From Codonopsis lanceolata (lineage: Eukaryota; Streptophyta; Magnoliopsida; Asterales; Campanulaceae), in NCBI GenBank assembly GCA_013146195.2, contig CM028378.1:79976295-80040294 (forward strand): DNA of 64,000 nucleotides. The letters run 5' to 3'. The position numbers and the translations under genes were made by a program. The notes under the pieces were generated by a model that did not search any database, was not told the origin of the DNA, and was given only the letters and a program-made list of their open reading frames with translations. This document shows, in pieces, positions 12,201 to 21,448 of this stretch (its first letter is position 1; every line of letters begins with the position of its first letter).

Positions 12201-13267
12201 GGCTTAAACATCCTGCTGTTCGATGGGCAAAGAAGATATGGCAGCCCTGGATTCCTTTCAAAATGAGTTGCTTTGTATGGAAGCTTTTTAATAATGCTAT
12301 TCCGGTAGATATGAACCTTCAATCCAGACATGTTCCTGTGGTTTCTAAATGTGTTAGCTGTTTTAGTTTCCCTTGCCAGGAATCTGTCCAATACCTTTTT
12401 GCGCAGTCTGAGGTTGCGCAAGCCCTCTGGAACCGGCTTGCTTCAATATTCAAGTTAGGCTATGGTGTCATCTCTCTTCAACAACTTTTTATACGCTGGT
12501 CTAGGGGTTCTCTTCGTCGGCAGATTACGGCTTGCAAATTGGGTATTTTTGTATTCACTTGCTGGGAGATTTGGAGAGCTAGATGCTCAGCATTCTTTGA
12601 ATGGACTCCTATGAAAGTGGACAATATTTTCATGCCAATAATGGGTGATCTTCGTGATATGGTTTCTTTGTATAGACCGAAGGCTGTGAGCGGTACTCGT
12701 GAGACTATGCACATGCTGGCTGCTTCTATTCCTGTCCAGAGTCCTTGTGTTCGGCCTGGTCGTTGGCTGAAGTGGGGTCTCCCTATGCATGGTAGATTTA
12801 AGTTGAACACAGATGGCCCGGCTAGGAATGGCATCTGCACGGGTGGCGGAGTTATTCGTGATTCTTTTGGTTTGCCTCTTCGGGCCTTCTCGAATTTTTA
12901 CAACTGGGGCACAAATATGAAGGCTGAGATTTGGGCTCTCCGTGATGGACTTGCTTTATGTGACTCTCTGGGTTTGTTTAATGTTGATGTGGAGACAGAC
13001 TCTCTTGTGGCTGTGAATGTTATTATGAATAATCATCATGCTCCTTGGAAATATGTGTATGAGCTGCACGATTGCAGTGTTTTAGCTCGTCAGTACAGAG
13101 TTTCTCATGTTTTTAGGGAACAGAATCGGGTGGCGGATTGTCTTGCAAGTATTGCTCATGATCATAAATCACACCGTATTTTTTCCTCTGTAGTGGAAAT
13201 TCCTAGAGGGATCAAGCATCTGATAGACATAGATAGGTTTGGATTTCATTCTTTTCGGCCTGGCTGA
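9230..13267 (+). pseudogene. LINE ORF2: AP-type endonuclease, RT, zinc-binding, RNase H; broken
   Basis: The start MSILIWNARG at 9230 is the usual opening of the plant LINE endonuclease, which nicks target DNA; GGDFNVIA follows near 9620. RT blocks follow: SAPGSDGFTGWFF (about 10540), LRPISLCN, FKLDMSKAYDRLDW (about 10917) and GVRQGDPLSP (about 11094). The catalytic YADD region reads MLDDMLLF, so its second and third Asp remain but the leading residues are disturbed by a frame change near 11210. A zinc-binding region (CFVWKLFNNAIP) lies near 12270. A type-I RNase H (NTDGPARN, ETDS, REQNRVAD) occupies the last ~150 codons. Breaks: a TAG at 10814-10816 within an otherwise open frame (SKE-stop-SGFVKGRS, consistent with CAG to TAG), and shifts near 9600, 9890, 11210, 11330, 11715 and 11980. 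The last 422 codons are intact. Confidence 0.85.
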
Positions 13268-13450
13268 TTTTAGTATGTTGTTGAGTGTCCTTTTATTTTC
13301 GTTTTTAAAATTAAAAAGCAGTTGTAATTTCCTTTTCGAGGTCAGACTCCTCCGTCCTCCCATTTATAAGGGCAAGGCTGGTTGTCCCCCTCAAGTTTAT
13401 ATCCTTTTCTTTTTATTAATAAAATCCTGCAGGGTGCCGCCCCTGCTTTC

Positions 13451-13453
<3 letters not shown>

Positions 13454-13488
<35 letters not shown>
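13454..13488. repeat. (TA)n microsatellite
   Basis: An uninterrupted AT dinucleotide run of about 35 bp at the 3' end of the LINE. It may be the element's own 3' tail or may have expanded from it. Confidence 0.9.
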
Positions 13489-13489
<1 letters not shown>

Positions 13490-14080
13490 TGGTGGTGGTG
13501 GTTAGGGGTAGTGGTGGGGCGATTGTAACCATGGCAATGGTGGTTTAGGTGTGGAATACGATATTATTAGATTTCCAAATAATCAAATTTTCAAATCTTC
13601 ATAAGAGTTTGAGTTTCAATCATCAAATTTAAAAAAATCAAAAAATTGAATTTATGTTTCTATATAGTGAAATTTAAGGTTCTGGTGGTGGTGGGTCTAT
13701 AAATGATGACTTTTGCATATGTGTTAATCTGAACGAAGGAGTAAGAAATTAGACAAAGAAATAAAATTTAAAAAAAAAAGATTTTTGGGTTAATGATGTT
13801 ATTTGAGGTGGTAGTGGTAATGGTGGTGGGTCTATGAGAAATAAGGTTGATGGAAAAAAATGAAGGATAACAAAATAAATTAAATAACTTCTAAATTTCA
13901 TTTCTCGAGAGTAATGCATTTTTTAACTTTAAATATAAATATGATAAAAATTATAATTACAATATTTCTAGCCTTATAACTGATTTTATAACTTTCCTTA
14001 CAACTACTAAGTCTTGTAAGGATAGTATTTTCCTTATAATTATACCAAATTACAATCCCTCCCCCAAAAGTATCCACCAA
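13490..14080. repeat. diverged dispersed repeat, unoccupied copy of the copia insertion site
   Basis: 13540-13835 aligns with 39950-40190 (shared GGTGGTTTAG, AAATTTTCAAA, GGAGTAAG.AATTAGA, TTTGAGGTGGTAGTGG). It then continues GGGTCTATGAGAAATAAGG, matching the minus strand of 1032 downwards (GAGTCTATGAATAACGAG, later CTAAATTTCATTT and TAATGCATTTTTT). This copy is therefore the pre-insertion version of the repeat that the copia element entered. No coding potential is visible; GGTGGT-rich tracts are prominent. Confidence 0.65.
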
Positions 14081-14082
14081 AT

Positions 14083-15436
14083 TACATAGTACACCTCAAC
14101 CTAAGGTTTGTCCCATAATGAAATCTGACGTTATATTTTTTCATATTTTCCACCCTAGTCGCGACAACGGTTAGAAAAGTCACGTTAAATAACACGTGGT
14201 CTTCCACAATGTTAACTCGAGGGAAATATTAGGAATTCGATGTAAACTTTGGGGTACTTAAAGTTCAAATGTTAAAATGGAGTGGGGTCCACAATTCCAT
14301 TTTCCTAATGAAAGAAAATCTAAAGAAAAGACCAACCATTTTTTCCGATCTTCACTTTCCACAACAAAAATTAACCCAGAAACCCGATCTTGGTTTTGTC
14401 CACTCCCTCCAAATTTTCTCTTAAATTTATCTCTTAACCCAGATGATAGATGTGTATTTTTCCATTTCATTGTCAATTTTCTTATCTTGATAATGAAAAC
14501 AAAGTAAACGAAAGATATGAAAAATACAACTCTTACCCATAGTTACATGTCTCCATCTTCAATTTCATGTATGAAATTGGATCTACGCACCAACCTTCTC
14601 GGTGAAACCCATCCACCACCCAAATCAATCAATTTCTAATTCCCCTTCATCCTTTAAATGACTTTCCCTTTACTTTATCTCTCATAATTTTTTAAATAAA
14701 CCAACCTGACTGCCATGACAACTTCTATGAGGTCAAAATCATCTAAAGTCATAGCTTCTTCAACATCTTGTCAATTTTGATACTTTGTTTTAAACTATAT
14801 GCATATCGGTCACATGCCCAATTTTCTCCCGCAAAATTGAAGAGTATTTCAATAAAACCCATAACTATTTCTCTTTATTCAAGCCCGTCTCTCTCTCTCT
14901 CTCTTTGATGAACTCGTCAATAAGGTTTTTGGGTTTTATGTTAATTGCATGTTTTTTTAAGGGTTTTTAGTAAGTATACTCTATAGCCTTTGATTTCTAC
15001 TTTAAGCACGACTTTTGCATGGGAGAGAATGAGGGAGATCGGAGATGGGTCTTGGCTAGAATCGAAGGAGGAGGACGCTAGAGTTATGATAGGCGTGACC
15101 AGAGTGGGAAGGGCTTGGGCAGGATCTGAGAACTTGCACCCAGAGATGGCGGTGGCTATGGTGGGGCTAACTGGAGACTGCGGCTATTACGGTGGATCCG
15201 GAGATGAGAACTTACACCGGGAGAAGAGAGAAGGAGAGTGTGTGCGATTAGGGTTTGTACTTTTAATACATTTACTCATTAACCAGATAAGAGACATGAC
15301 ATTTTTGCCCCGTACGTGGAAGACCACGTGCTATTTAACACGAATTTCTAACGTCCGTCAGTGGTAGGGTTGAAAATGGAGGGGGGGAGTAAAGTCAGAT
15401 ACCATTATGAGACAAACTTTACATAGGGGTAAACTA
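14083..15436. mobile_element. TIR element (~1.35 kb) with about 110-120-bp inverted ends, Mutator-like or MITE
   Basis: The left end (14083-14207) and right end (about 15322-15436) are inverted relatives. Shared blocks are GTTTGTC.CATAATG, ATCTGAC, GTTAGAAA and ACGTGGTCTTCCAC. Both ends carry a G-box CACGTG. The interior holds a (CT)n tract near 14888-14904, then GC-richer sequence (15040-15260) containing AGGGTTTGTACTT. That interior has an open frame of 125 codons at 14990-15367 that I do not recognise; it could be captured host sequence. No clear target duplication was found, so the superfamily is uncertain. Confidence 0.5.
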
Positions 15437-15870
15437 TATTGGGAGCTAATTAGAATTGGTCGTGAGGATAACATGCGTGCGGTTTATCTTTCAAAGATGG
15501 CCGAAGATGAAATTCAATTTCTGCATCCCGGGGTCATGATCGAATACTTGGAGATACCGGCGATAGAGAAAGGAGTTTTTCCTGAGGATAAATCGGAAGC
15601 ACGGACCATTTAGAAGCGAGCATGTCGGTATATTATTTTGGACAGAGTTCTTTACAGGCGATCATATACCCGGCCTTTGCTCAGGTGTGTGCGGCCAGAG
15701 ATGACTGAGGGAGTGCTGGAAGAAATTCATGAAGGAAAATGTGGCGGCCACCCAGGTCAACGGTCACTGGCAGATAAGGTCTTGGCAGCGGGTTTCTATT
15801 GGATTACTTTGAGACGGGATGCAAAAGCGTATGTTCGGCGGTGTGATAAGTGTCAAAAGTCCATTTTTTA
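15437..15870 (+). pseudogene. gypsy pol fragment (RNase H tail and integrase zinc-binding domain)
   Basis: Starting right after the TIR element, the translation reads REDNMRAVYLSKMAEDE, matching the RNase H tail and linker of the Tat elements in this window (REGNSRADYLSKIASSE). A TAG at 15611-15613 follows. The integrase zinc-binding segment comes next (EIHEGKCGGHPG ... CDKCQ; residues H, H, C and C are all present). It ends at about 15870 with no catalytic core. This is a truncated relic, more diverged than the two large Tat elements. Confidence 0.75.
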
Positions 15871-16083
15871 AGAAAAATAAAGTTTCATTCGCATGTTTGC
15901 ATCTTTTATTTGCATCCTTTTACTGCATCTTATCAGGACTTTTGCCGCATCAACCCTTGGAAAAGTATAAATGTTCTATTAGCATCTCGCCAAGGACCAC
16001 CTCCTAAAGATCCTTAGCAGCATCATCAAAACCTACACAAGCCGATCATTGATAGCATTCCACCACAACGCTTCATAATCATC
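15871..16083. other. short non-coding link before the minisatellite
   Basis: AT-rich sequence with several GCAT-containing words that grade into the tandem array. No gene is visible. Confidence 0.5.
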
Positions 16084-17700
16084 GCTTCTCCTATGATGGG
16101 ATAAACACATTTAAAAAAAAATTGTTGTATCACTCTTCCTTTGTTGGGATAAGTACACCAAAAAAATCGCATCGCTTTTCCTATTCTGGGTTAAGCGCAT
16201 TTTCTAAACGCAGCATCGCTTTACCTTTGCTAGGAAAAGCCCATTCTAAAAACACTTCTTTCCTATTAAAGGCGGAAACTTTTTAAAAAATCGCATCGCT
16301 TTTCCTAGTCTAGGGAAACACGTTTTAAAAGTTGAATCGTTTTCCCTATTCTGCGGGAAATACGTTTTAAAAATTGCATCGGTTTCCCTATTCTAGGGAA
16401 GAGAATTTTAGAGTTGCATCGTTTTCCCTATTCTGGGAGAAATGCGCTTTTAAAAGATGAATCGTTTTCCCTATTTTGGGGAAACGTGTTTTAAAAGTCG
16501 CATCATTTTCCCTATTATGGGGGAAACGCATTTTAATAGTGGCATCGTTTTTCCTATTCTGAGGGAAACGTGTTCTAAAAGTTTCATCGGTTTCCCTACT
16601 CTGGGGAAGAGCATTTTTGAGTTGCATCGTTTTTCCTATTCTGGGGGAAACGCGTTTTAAAAGTTGCATCGTTTTCCCTATTATGGGGGAAATGCGTTTT
16701 AAAAGTGGCATCGTTTTCCCTAATATGGGGGAAACGTGTTTTAAAAGTTGCATCGTTTTCCTTATTATGGGGGAAACACGCTTTAAAAGTGGCATCGTTT
16801 TTCCTATTCTTGGGGAAACGCTCTTTAAAAGTGGCATCGTTTTCCCTATTCTGGGGGAAACGCGTTTTAAAAGTTGCATCGGTTTCCCTATTCTGGGGAA
16901 GAGCATTTTAGAGTTGCATCGTTTTCACTATTCTGGGGGAAACGCGTTTTAAAAGTGGCATTGTTTTCCCTATTATGGGGGAAACGCATTTTAAAAGTTG
17001 CATAGTTTTCCCAATTCCGGGGTAAACGCGTTTTAAAAGTTGCATCGGTTTCCCTATTAGGGGGAAGAGTATTTTCGAGTTGTATCGTTTTCCATATTCT
17101 GGCAGAAACACGTTTTAAAAGTTTTATCGTTTCCCCTATTCTGGGGGCAACTCAATTTTAAAAGTGGCATCGTTTTCCATATTATGGGGGAAACGCGTTT
17201 TAAAAGTTGCATTGTTTTCCCCATTCTGGGGGAAACACGTTTTAAAAGTTGCATCGGTTTCCCTATTATGGGGAATAACATTTTAGAGTTGCTTCATTTT
17301 CCCTATTCTGGGGGAAACGCGTTTTAGAGTTGCATCGTTTTCCCTGTCCTGGGGAAAACGCATTTTAAAAGTGGCATCGTTTTCCCTATTCTGGGGGAAA
17401 CACGTTTTAAAAGTTGAATTGTTTTCCATATTCTGGGGGAAATGCATTTTAAAAGTGGCAGCGTTTTCCCTATTCTGGGGGAAACGCGTTTTAAATGTTG
17501 CATCGATTTCCTTATTCTGGGGAAGAGCATTTTAGAGTTGTATCGTTTTCCCTATTCTGGGGGAAACATATTTTAAGAAGTTGTATCGGTTTCCCTATTC
17601 TAGTGAATAGCATTTTAGAAGTTCCACCTGTTTTGCCTGTGCTGGGCGAAACGCACCCGACTACCACTTGTTTTGCCTATGCTGGGCGAAACGCACCATC
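16084..17700. repeat. tandem minisatellite, ~42-bp monomer, about 38 copies
   Basis: The consensus unit contains GCATCGTTTTCCCTATTCTG followed by GGGGAAACGCGTTTTAAAAG and measures 42-43 bp. Every unit contains an inverted core TTTCCC...GGGGAAA. A variant unit (GGTTTCCCTATTCTGGGGAA, then GAGCATTTTAGAGTTG) recurs every few monomers (near 16380, 16590, 16880, 17045, 17255, 17510, 17585), giving a loose higher-order pattern. The array lies just after a gypsy pol fragment. Tat-lineage elements such as Retand are known for amplified tandem repeats at this place. Open frames on both strands arise only because the unit length is a multiple of three. Confidence 0.85.
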
Positions 17701-17729
17701 TATCCCACCCAATGCTTGTTATTGCTTGT

Positions 17730-19583
17730 CGACTTGAACCGAACTACGTTTGGTCTGATTCCTGAGAAAGAGATACGTAGGTAGCCTACTTAGTAGGAAC
17801 GACCATCAGAGCACTTCACTTGCATATCTGCTCTAAAAACCAACGATGACCAACTAAAACCAACTAAAAATGTTTAGGGTATATGAGATTTGAACTGCTT
17901 CATCCAAAACTATTGCATCATAAAATGTTGCATATTGCATTCATCCCCATTATAATTTCCACGAAATTTGGTAGTCTATTTCTTATCAACGATGTTCGTT
18001 TACTTGGTAAGTTTCGGTTTACCCGTAAACTCCATCGTTGATGGGCTCTGTATACAACCCAATTTCGTACCCCTATTGTATGACATGCCATAAAATATCA
18101 AAACCTGTTAAAAGGATTAACGGATGTCAAGTTACAGGGTTTAGAATACAAAAGATGCAAAAGAAAAGAAGAATGCATAAATAGTGAATTGAAGGGGGCC
18201 AAAGTGTCACAATTGCAAAGGAAAAAAGGGACTGGGCGCAGCCCCAACCCATTCTAGGCGTCGCGCCCACTTTACCCCCTTGCACTGTAGCTTTTGCCTT
18301 TTGGTGCAATTCTCTCAGCACGCGGTACAAGATACTCAGGCACGATGAATGATACTTCATAGCGAAGGAATCCCCAATCCTCGGCTATAAATAATGCCTC
18401 CTGCTTTCAGAATTTCGGACACTTCACACAGCAGTTTGTGAAAGTTGTCCCGAGAGAACGTCGAGGTTATTTCCTCTCCAGCCTCGAAGCTCTGTCAAAT
18501 CTCCCCTAAACACTAAAACTCTTCGCCCAAAGTGAACCCTAGTTATCCTGCTAGGTTTCCACCCTATTTCACTGGTTCCAAAATCTCAAAAGGAGCAGTT
18601 GTCTTGCCCGAATCTAGATGTCAAATCCAGCCAAAGCAAGCAGTTGTTCTGCCCGATTCAACACGCAATATCAAGAAAAAACAAGTAGTTGCTCTGCTCA
18701 AATCCAGACATCGAAATCAAGCAAAAGCAAGCAGTTGTTCCGCCCGATTTCAAACTTGGCAAGCACTTGAAGAAAGCAAGCAAACAAGCAAAAGCAAGCA
18801 GTTGTGCCGCCCGGATCCCGAAACAAAAAGCAACTAAACGAAGCAGCCATGCTGCCCGAAATCCAGCAACAACAAAACAAAACAAAACAAAAAAGACTTC
18901 CTTTCTCAAAAGGACAGAGGAAGCACATGTAGACCGCTTAATGGGCTTAAGCCCAGACATATCGGATTTAGACACTCACGTTCCAGGAGGTAAGTTCTGT
19001 CACCGTAGTTATTTATTATAATCTATAACTTAAATATAAATATCTAATTAAGTTTTATGTCGGTTTATACTTTAATGTAATAACAGTTATATTTCCTTTC
19101 TATTTAATTAGTTTCTTTTCTGTCTTTTCTTTAAATGTAATAATAATTATATTTTTATTTTATTTTAATTAGTTTTTTTTCTGTACATACATTAAATATA
19201 GAAACGGTTTTGTTTCTTATTAGTTAATAAGTTTCTTTCCTGCTTTGACGTTTAATGTAAATAAAGTTTGTTATTATTATAAATGTTTTATCTTTAAAAT
19301 AGCTTATAAAAATGTTGTAATTATTTTTTAAGTTGTATTATTCCTGTTGTAATTGTACTTTCTTTTCTTTAGTAAGTGTAAAGTTATTTCTCTTTATTTC
19401 TTTCTGTCGTATATAAATATATTATTCTGAGCCAAAATATATAAAATAAAACAAGCATATTGATAAACTCATTGTGAGACCGAAAGGACGAGTTAGGTGC
19501 CTAAGTCCTTCCTAACTCGTAACTTAGCCCCCGAACTTATATAATCTTGTAATTTTTGTTTTTTTCTGTTTAATCATAAAATA
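17730..19583 (+). repeat. probable degenerate Tat/Ogre-type 3' region and LTR
   Basis: It begins with GAACTACGTTTGGTCTGATTC and GATACGTAGGTAGCC, which I recall as a box typical of Ogre/Tat-like elements near the 3' LTR. It ends with a GGTGCCTAAGTCCTTCC and CCCCGAACTTAT stretch, also typical of such LTR ends. A primer-site-like TGGCGACTCTGTT follows at 19588. The LTR start was not located. An inverted repeat (ATCAACGATG at about 17987, CATCGTTGAT at about 18031) and a Gln/Lys-rich repetitive stretch (18600-18900) lie inside. No protein gene is supported. Confidence 0.35.
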
Positions 19584-19587
19584 GAGG

Positions 19588-19600
19588 TGGCGACTCTGTT
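19588..19600 (+). other. possible primer binding site (tRNA-Arg type)
   Basis: TGGCGACTCTGTT resembles the tRNA-Arg-type primer site reported for Ogre elements. It follows the LTR-like block at the right place. No downstream gag is recognisable. Confidence 0.3.
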
Positions 19601-20078
19601 ATACATATTTTGAGTCAACAATTGAGGTCAAACATATTTTATGTTGTTTAAAGTTTCGAAACCACACCGTCTTTCAGTGGCACGAATCTGATTAAAAATT
19701 GGACACTCACAATGGCCGAGGTAAGTGTTGCCGAGGGCGGGGCCGAAGTAGCTAAGACATAGGGTAGCATGACAAAACATCCAAGTATAGTTAGTGTACA
19801 AGTTCACCATGCCAAAGGTTTACTTACAAGTTACAAGACACTTCAATTTTATAGTAATATACTTTCGAATGCAATAGCCTTATAAAGAAAATAACAAAGT
19901 CTATACGTTTGGTTATCATTATGAGGCAATTTAAGACTAGGAGGAGGTTTTGAAATGTAATAATTTTATGTTTTGATTGAAAAACATTTAAAACATATAT
20001 TACTAGAAATAGTCATATTATGATTTTTCAAAAGTCAATTACTCAACTTGACTTTATCCAATGTTTTGTTTTATTATA
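19601..20078. other. AT-rich non-coding DNA
   Basis: I see no gene. The first ~200 bp (GTGGCACGAATCTG, GCCGAGGTAAGTG) may be residual internal sequence of the decayed gypsy element. Confidence 0.4.
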
Positions 20079-20336
20079 CTCCCCCGTCCTTAAATAATCG
20101 TCCTAGTTAACCCGGCGTACAGTTTAAGAAAAAACAATTGACTTGATTATTTATATTGGTTTAATGTGTAGTTTCTTTTAAAGTCCATGTGTATGTGACT
20201 CATAATTAAAGTAAAGTAAAAAAGTAAGGGTAAAGTGGTAAAAATGATGTTCTAAAAAGGTAAGTTTCAAACTGGATAATTATTTTTGGACGAACGAAAA
20301 AAAGAAGGGATGACGATAATTTAGGGACGGAGGGAG
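20079..20336. mobile_element. Stowaway-type MITE
   Basis: The 258-bp element has terminal inverted repeats: left CTCCCCCGTCCTTAAATAAT, right (reversed) CTCCCTCCGTCCCTAAATTA. It is bounded by TA at 20077-20078 and 20337-20338. CTCCCTCCGTCCC ends with a TA duplication identify Tc1/mariner-derived Stowaway MITEs. It has no coding capacity. Confidence 0.9.
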
Positions 20337-20590
20337 TAGTTTAGTTTAGAATTAATATATATTTTAAATACCAAAAATACCCTTACTACATTACCCTTAC
20401 TAACTTAAAAAGGGTGTTTTTAAAAGTTCAAAATACAAGGGGTCCTTAATTTTATTAAGTCAAATATAGAGACCACAATTACTCGATCCAATCCTATTTC
20501 AGTTTACTTCTCCCTCTCTTTCTTTTTTGTTTCTGGGTTCTTTTTCTTTACATGTAAAGTGAAGAATCACGTCGTCGTTTTTCTTTAATA
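20337..20590. other. AT-rich non-coding DNA between MITE and gypsy element
   Basis: No gene is seen. A CT/TTC-rich stretch (20510-20560) precedes the gypsy insertion site. Confidence 0.5.
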
Positions 20591-20595
20591 ATTAT

Positions 20596-21416
20596 TGAAG
20601 GGACCCGACCTGGGTCCCCCAACGTGGGACGACCACGTGGAGTCCAGTCAGATTCGAGCAGGTCTCACCAACAGCCGAAGACCAATAAGCAGCCAGTCAT
20701 CATCGGCGACCAACAGCCAACCGATCATTAACGGCGACCATACACAACAACCGACCACACGGGCGAGGACCCCTATGCTCGGCCGACAACTCTCCTGGGA
20801 CAAGACAGGTTTAGCCCATAGCCTGTACATAGTATCCAGATGCCTTCCCCACAAGAGCCGGGCAAGCCATGCAAGCCGCTACATCTTATCGGCTCATTGA
20901 ACTGCCTACAATTGACATATCACACGCAACTGTTGACCACTCAGGAACTACCAGCAAACCGACCAGGGAACCAGTCCCACCATCAGGGACCCTCATATCA
21001 ATCATGATCCCAAATCTAAGCTACTATAAAAGGAAACCTTTCCCTTGAAGAAAGGTAAGATTTACTTGGCATTCTAGAACTACCACATAGCTGAGGGCAT
21101 ACGAGTTACACCAGGAGATTCCTATCAAACACACTCACCGGAAGCTTAAGGGAATGCCTAGCTCCGGCACATATATAATCCCTGTTTACTGACACTCACA
21201 CCGGAGGGCTGTAGCTGGGAATTCCCCAACACCCTAACGGTAGACTTCATTTCAGGTATTCATCAACCAAGAGCAAGTACAAAGCCCAGATATCCTAACA
21301 AACTTGGTACCTCCGGTACCCACATACACCGACGTGACCATCAAGAACCGGACACGTCAGCTCCGGTCCCTTACGTGGACTACCAGCTTAGTCACCCCCT
21401 CATTGTGGCGTGATCA
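20596..21416 (+). repeat. 5' LTR of Tat element 1
   Basis: It starts TGAAGGGACC and ends GGCGTGATCA, with a near-identical partner at 31802-32624. The first 75 bp contain a G-box CACGTG at 20634-20639 and a GGGACCCGACCTGGGTCCC palindrome, both absent from the LTR of element 2. Confidence 0.95.
21025..21031 (+). promoter_or_regulatory. TATA box in the 5' LTR
   Basis: TATAAAA within CTACTATAAAAGG, about midway in the LTR. It is conserved at 32232-32238 in the 3' LTR and, in reverse, near 58221-58227 in element 2. It is a likely core promoter for genomic RNA. Confidence 0.7.
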
Positions 21417-21418
21417 AG

Positions 21419-21434
21419 TGGTTCCATTGCCTGG
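21419..21434 (+). other. primer binding site, tRNA-Asp type
   Basis: TGGTTCCATTGCCTGG starts 2 bp after the LTR. It differs at four positions from the complement of the plant tRNA-Asp 3' end, TGGCGCCGTTGCCGGG. The equivalent site of element 2 (57823-57838, minus) is closer in its second half (CCGTTGCCGGG). Confidence 0.65.
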
Positions 21435-21448
21435 AATACGATTGATCA

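Larger units (their letters stand above)
8708..13453 (+). mobile_element. L1-type LINE retrotransposon, 5'-truncated at the gap
   Basis: Two consecutive coding regions on the plus strand have the plant LINE layout: the end of ORF1, 9 bp of spacing, then ORF2 with endonuclease, RT, a zinc-binding domain and a C-terminal RNase H. A short 3' region follows, with AATAAAATCC at about 13420, ending at a (TA)n tail. ORF2 is broken in several places. The 5' end is lost at the N gap, and no target duplication can be tested. Confidence 0.85.

Noticed and set aside
14990..15367. 125-codon frame inside the TIR element as a host gene
   Set aside because: No recognisable domain. It is better described as possible captured sequence within the element.
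16084..17700. Regularly spaced repeats that might suggest a CRISPR array
   Set aside because: Units are head-to-tail with no unique spacers, in a plant repeat context.
16388..17737. Several long open frames on both strands with repeated RIGKTMQLLKRVSP-like peptides
   Set aside because: They come from the 42-bp minisatellite, whose unit length is a multiple of three. No start context, domain or codon bias supports a protein.
18532..19021. Overlapping frames rich in Lys, Gln and Ser
   Set aside because: Repetitive AAGCAAGCAGTTGTTC-like sequence in an LTR-type region. Both strands are open, which indicates a composition artefact.
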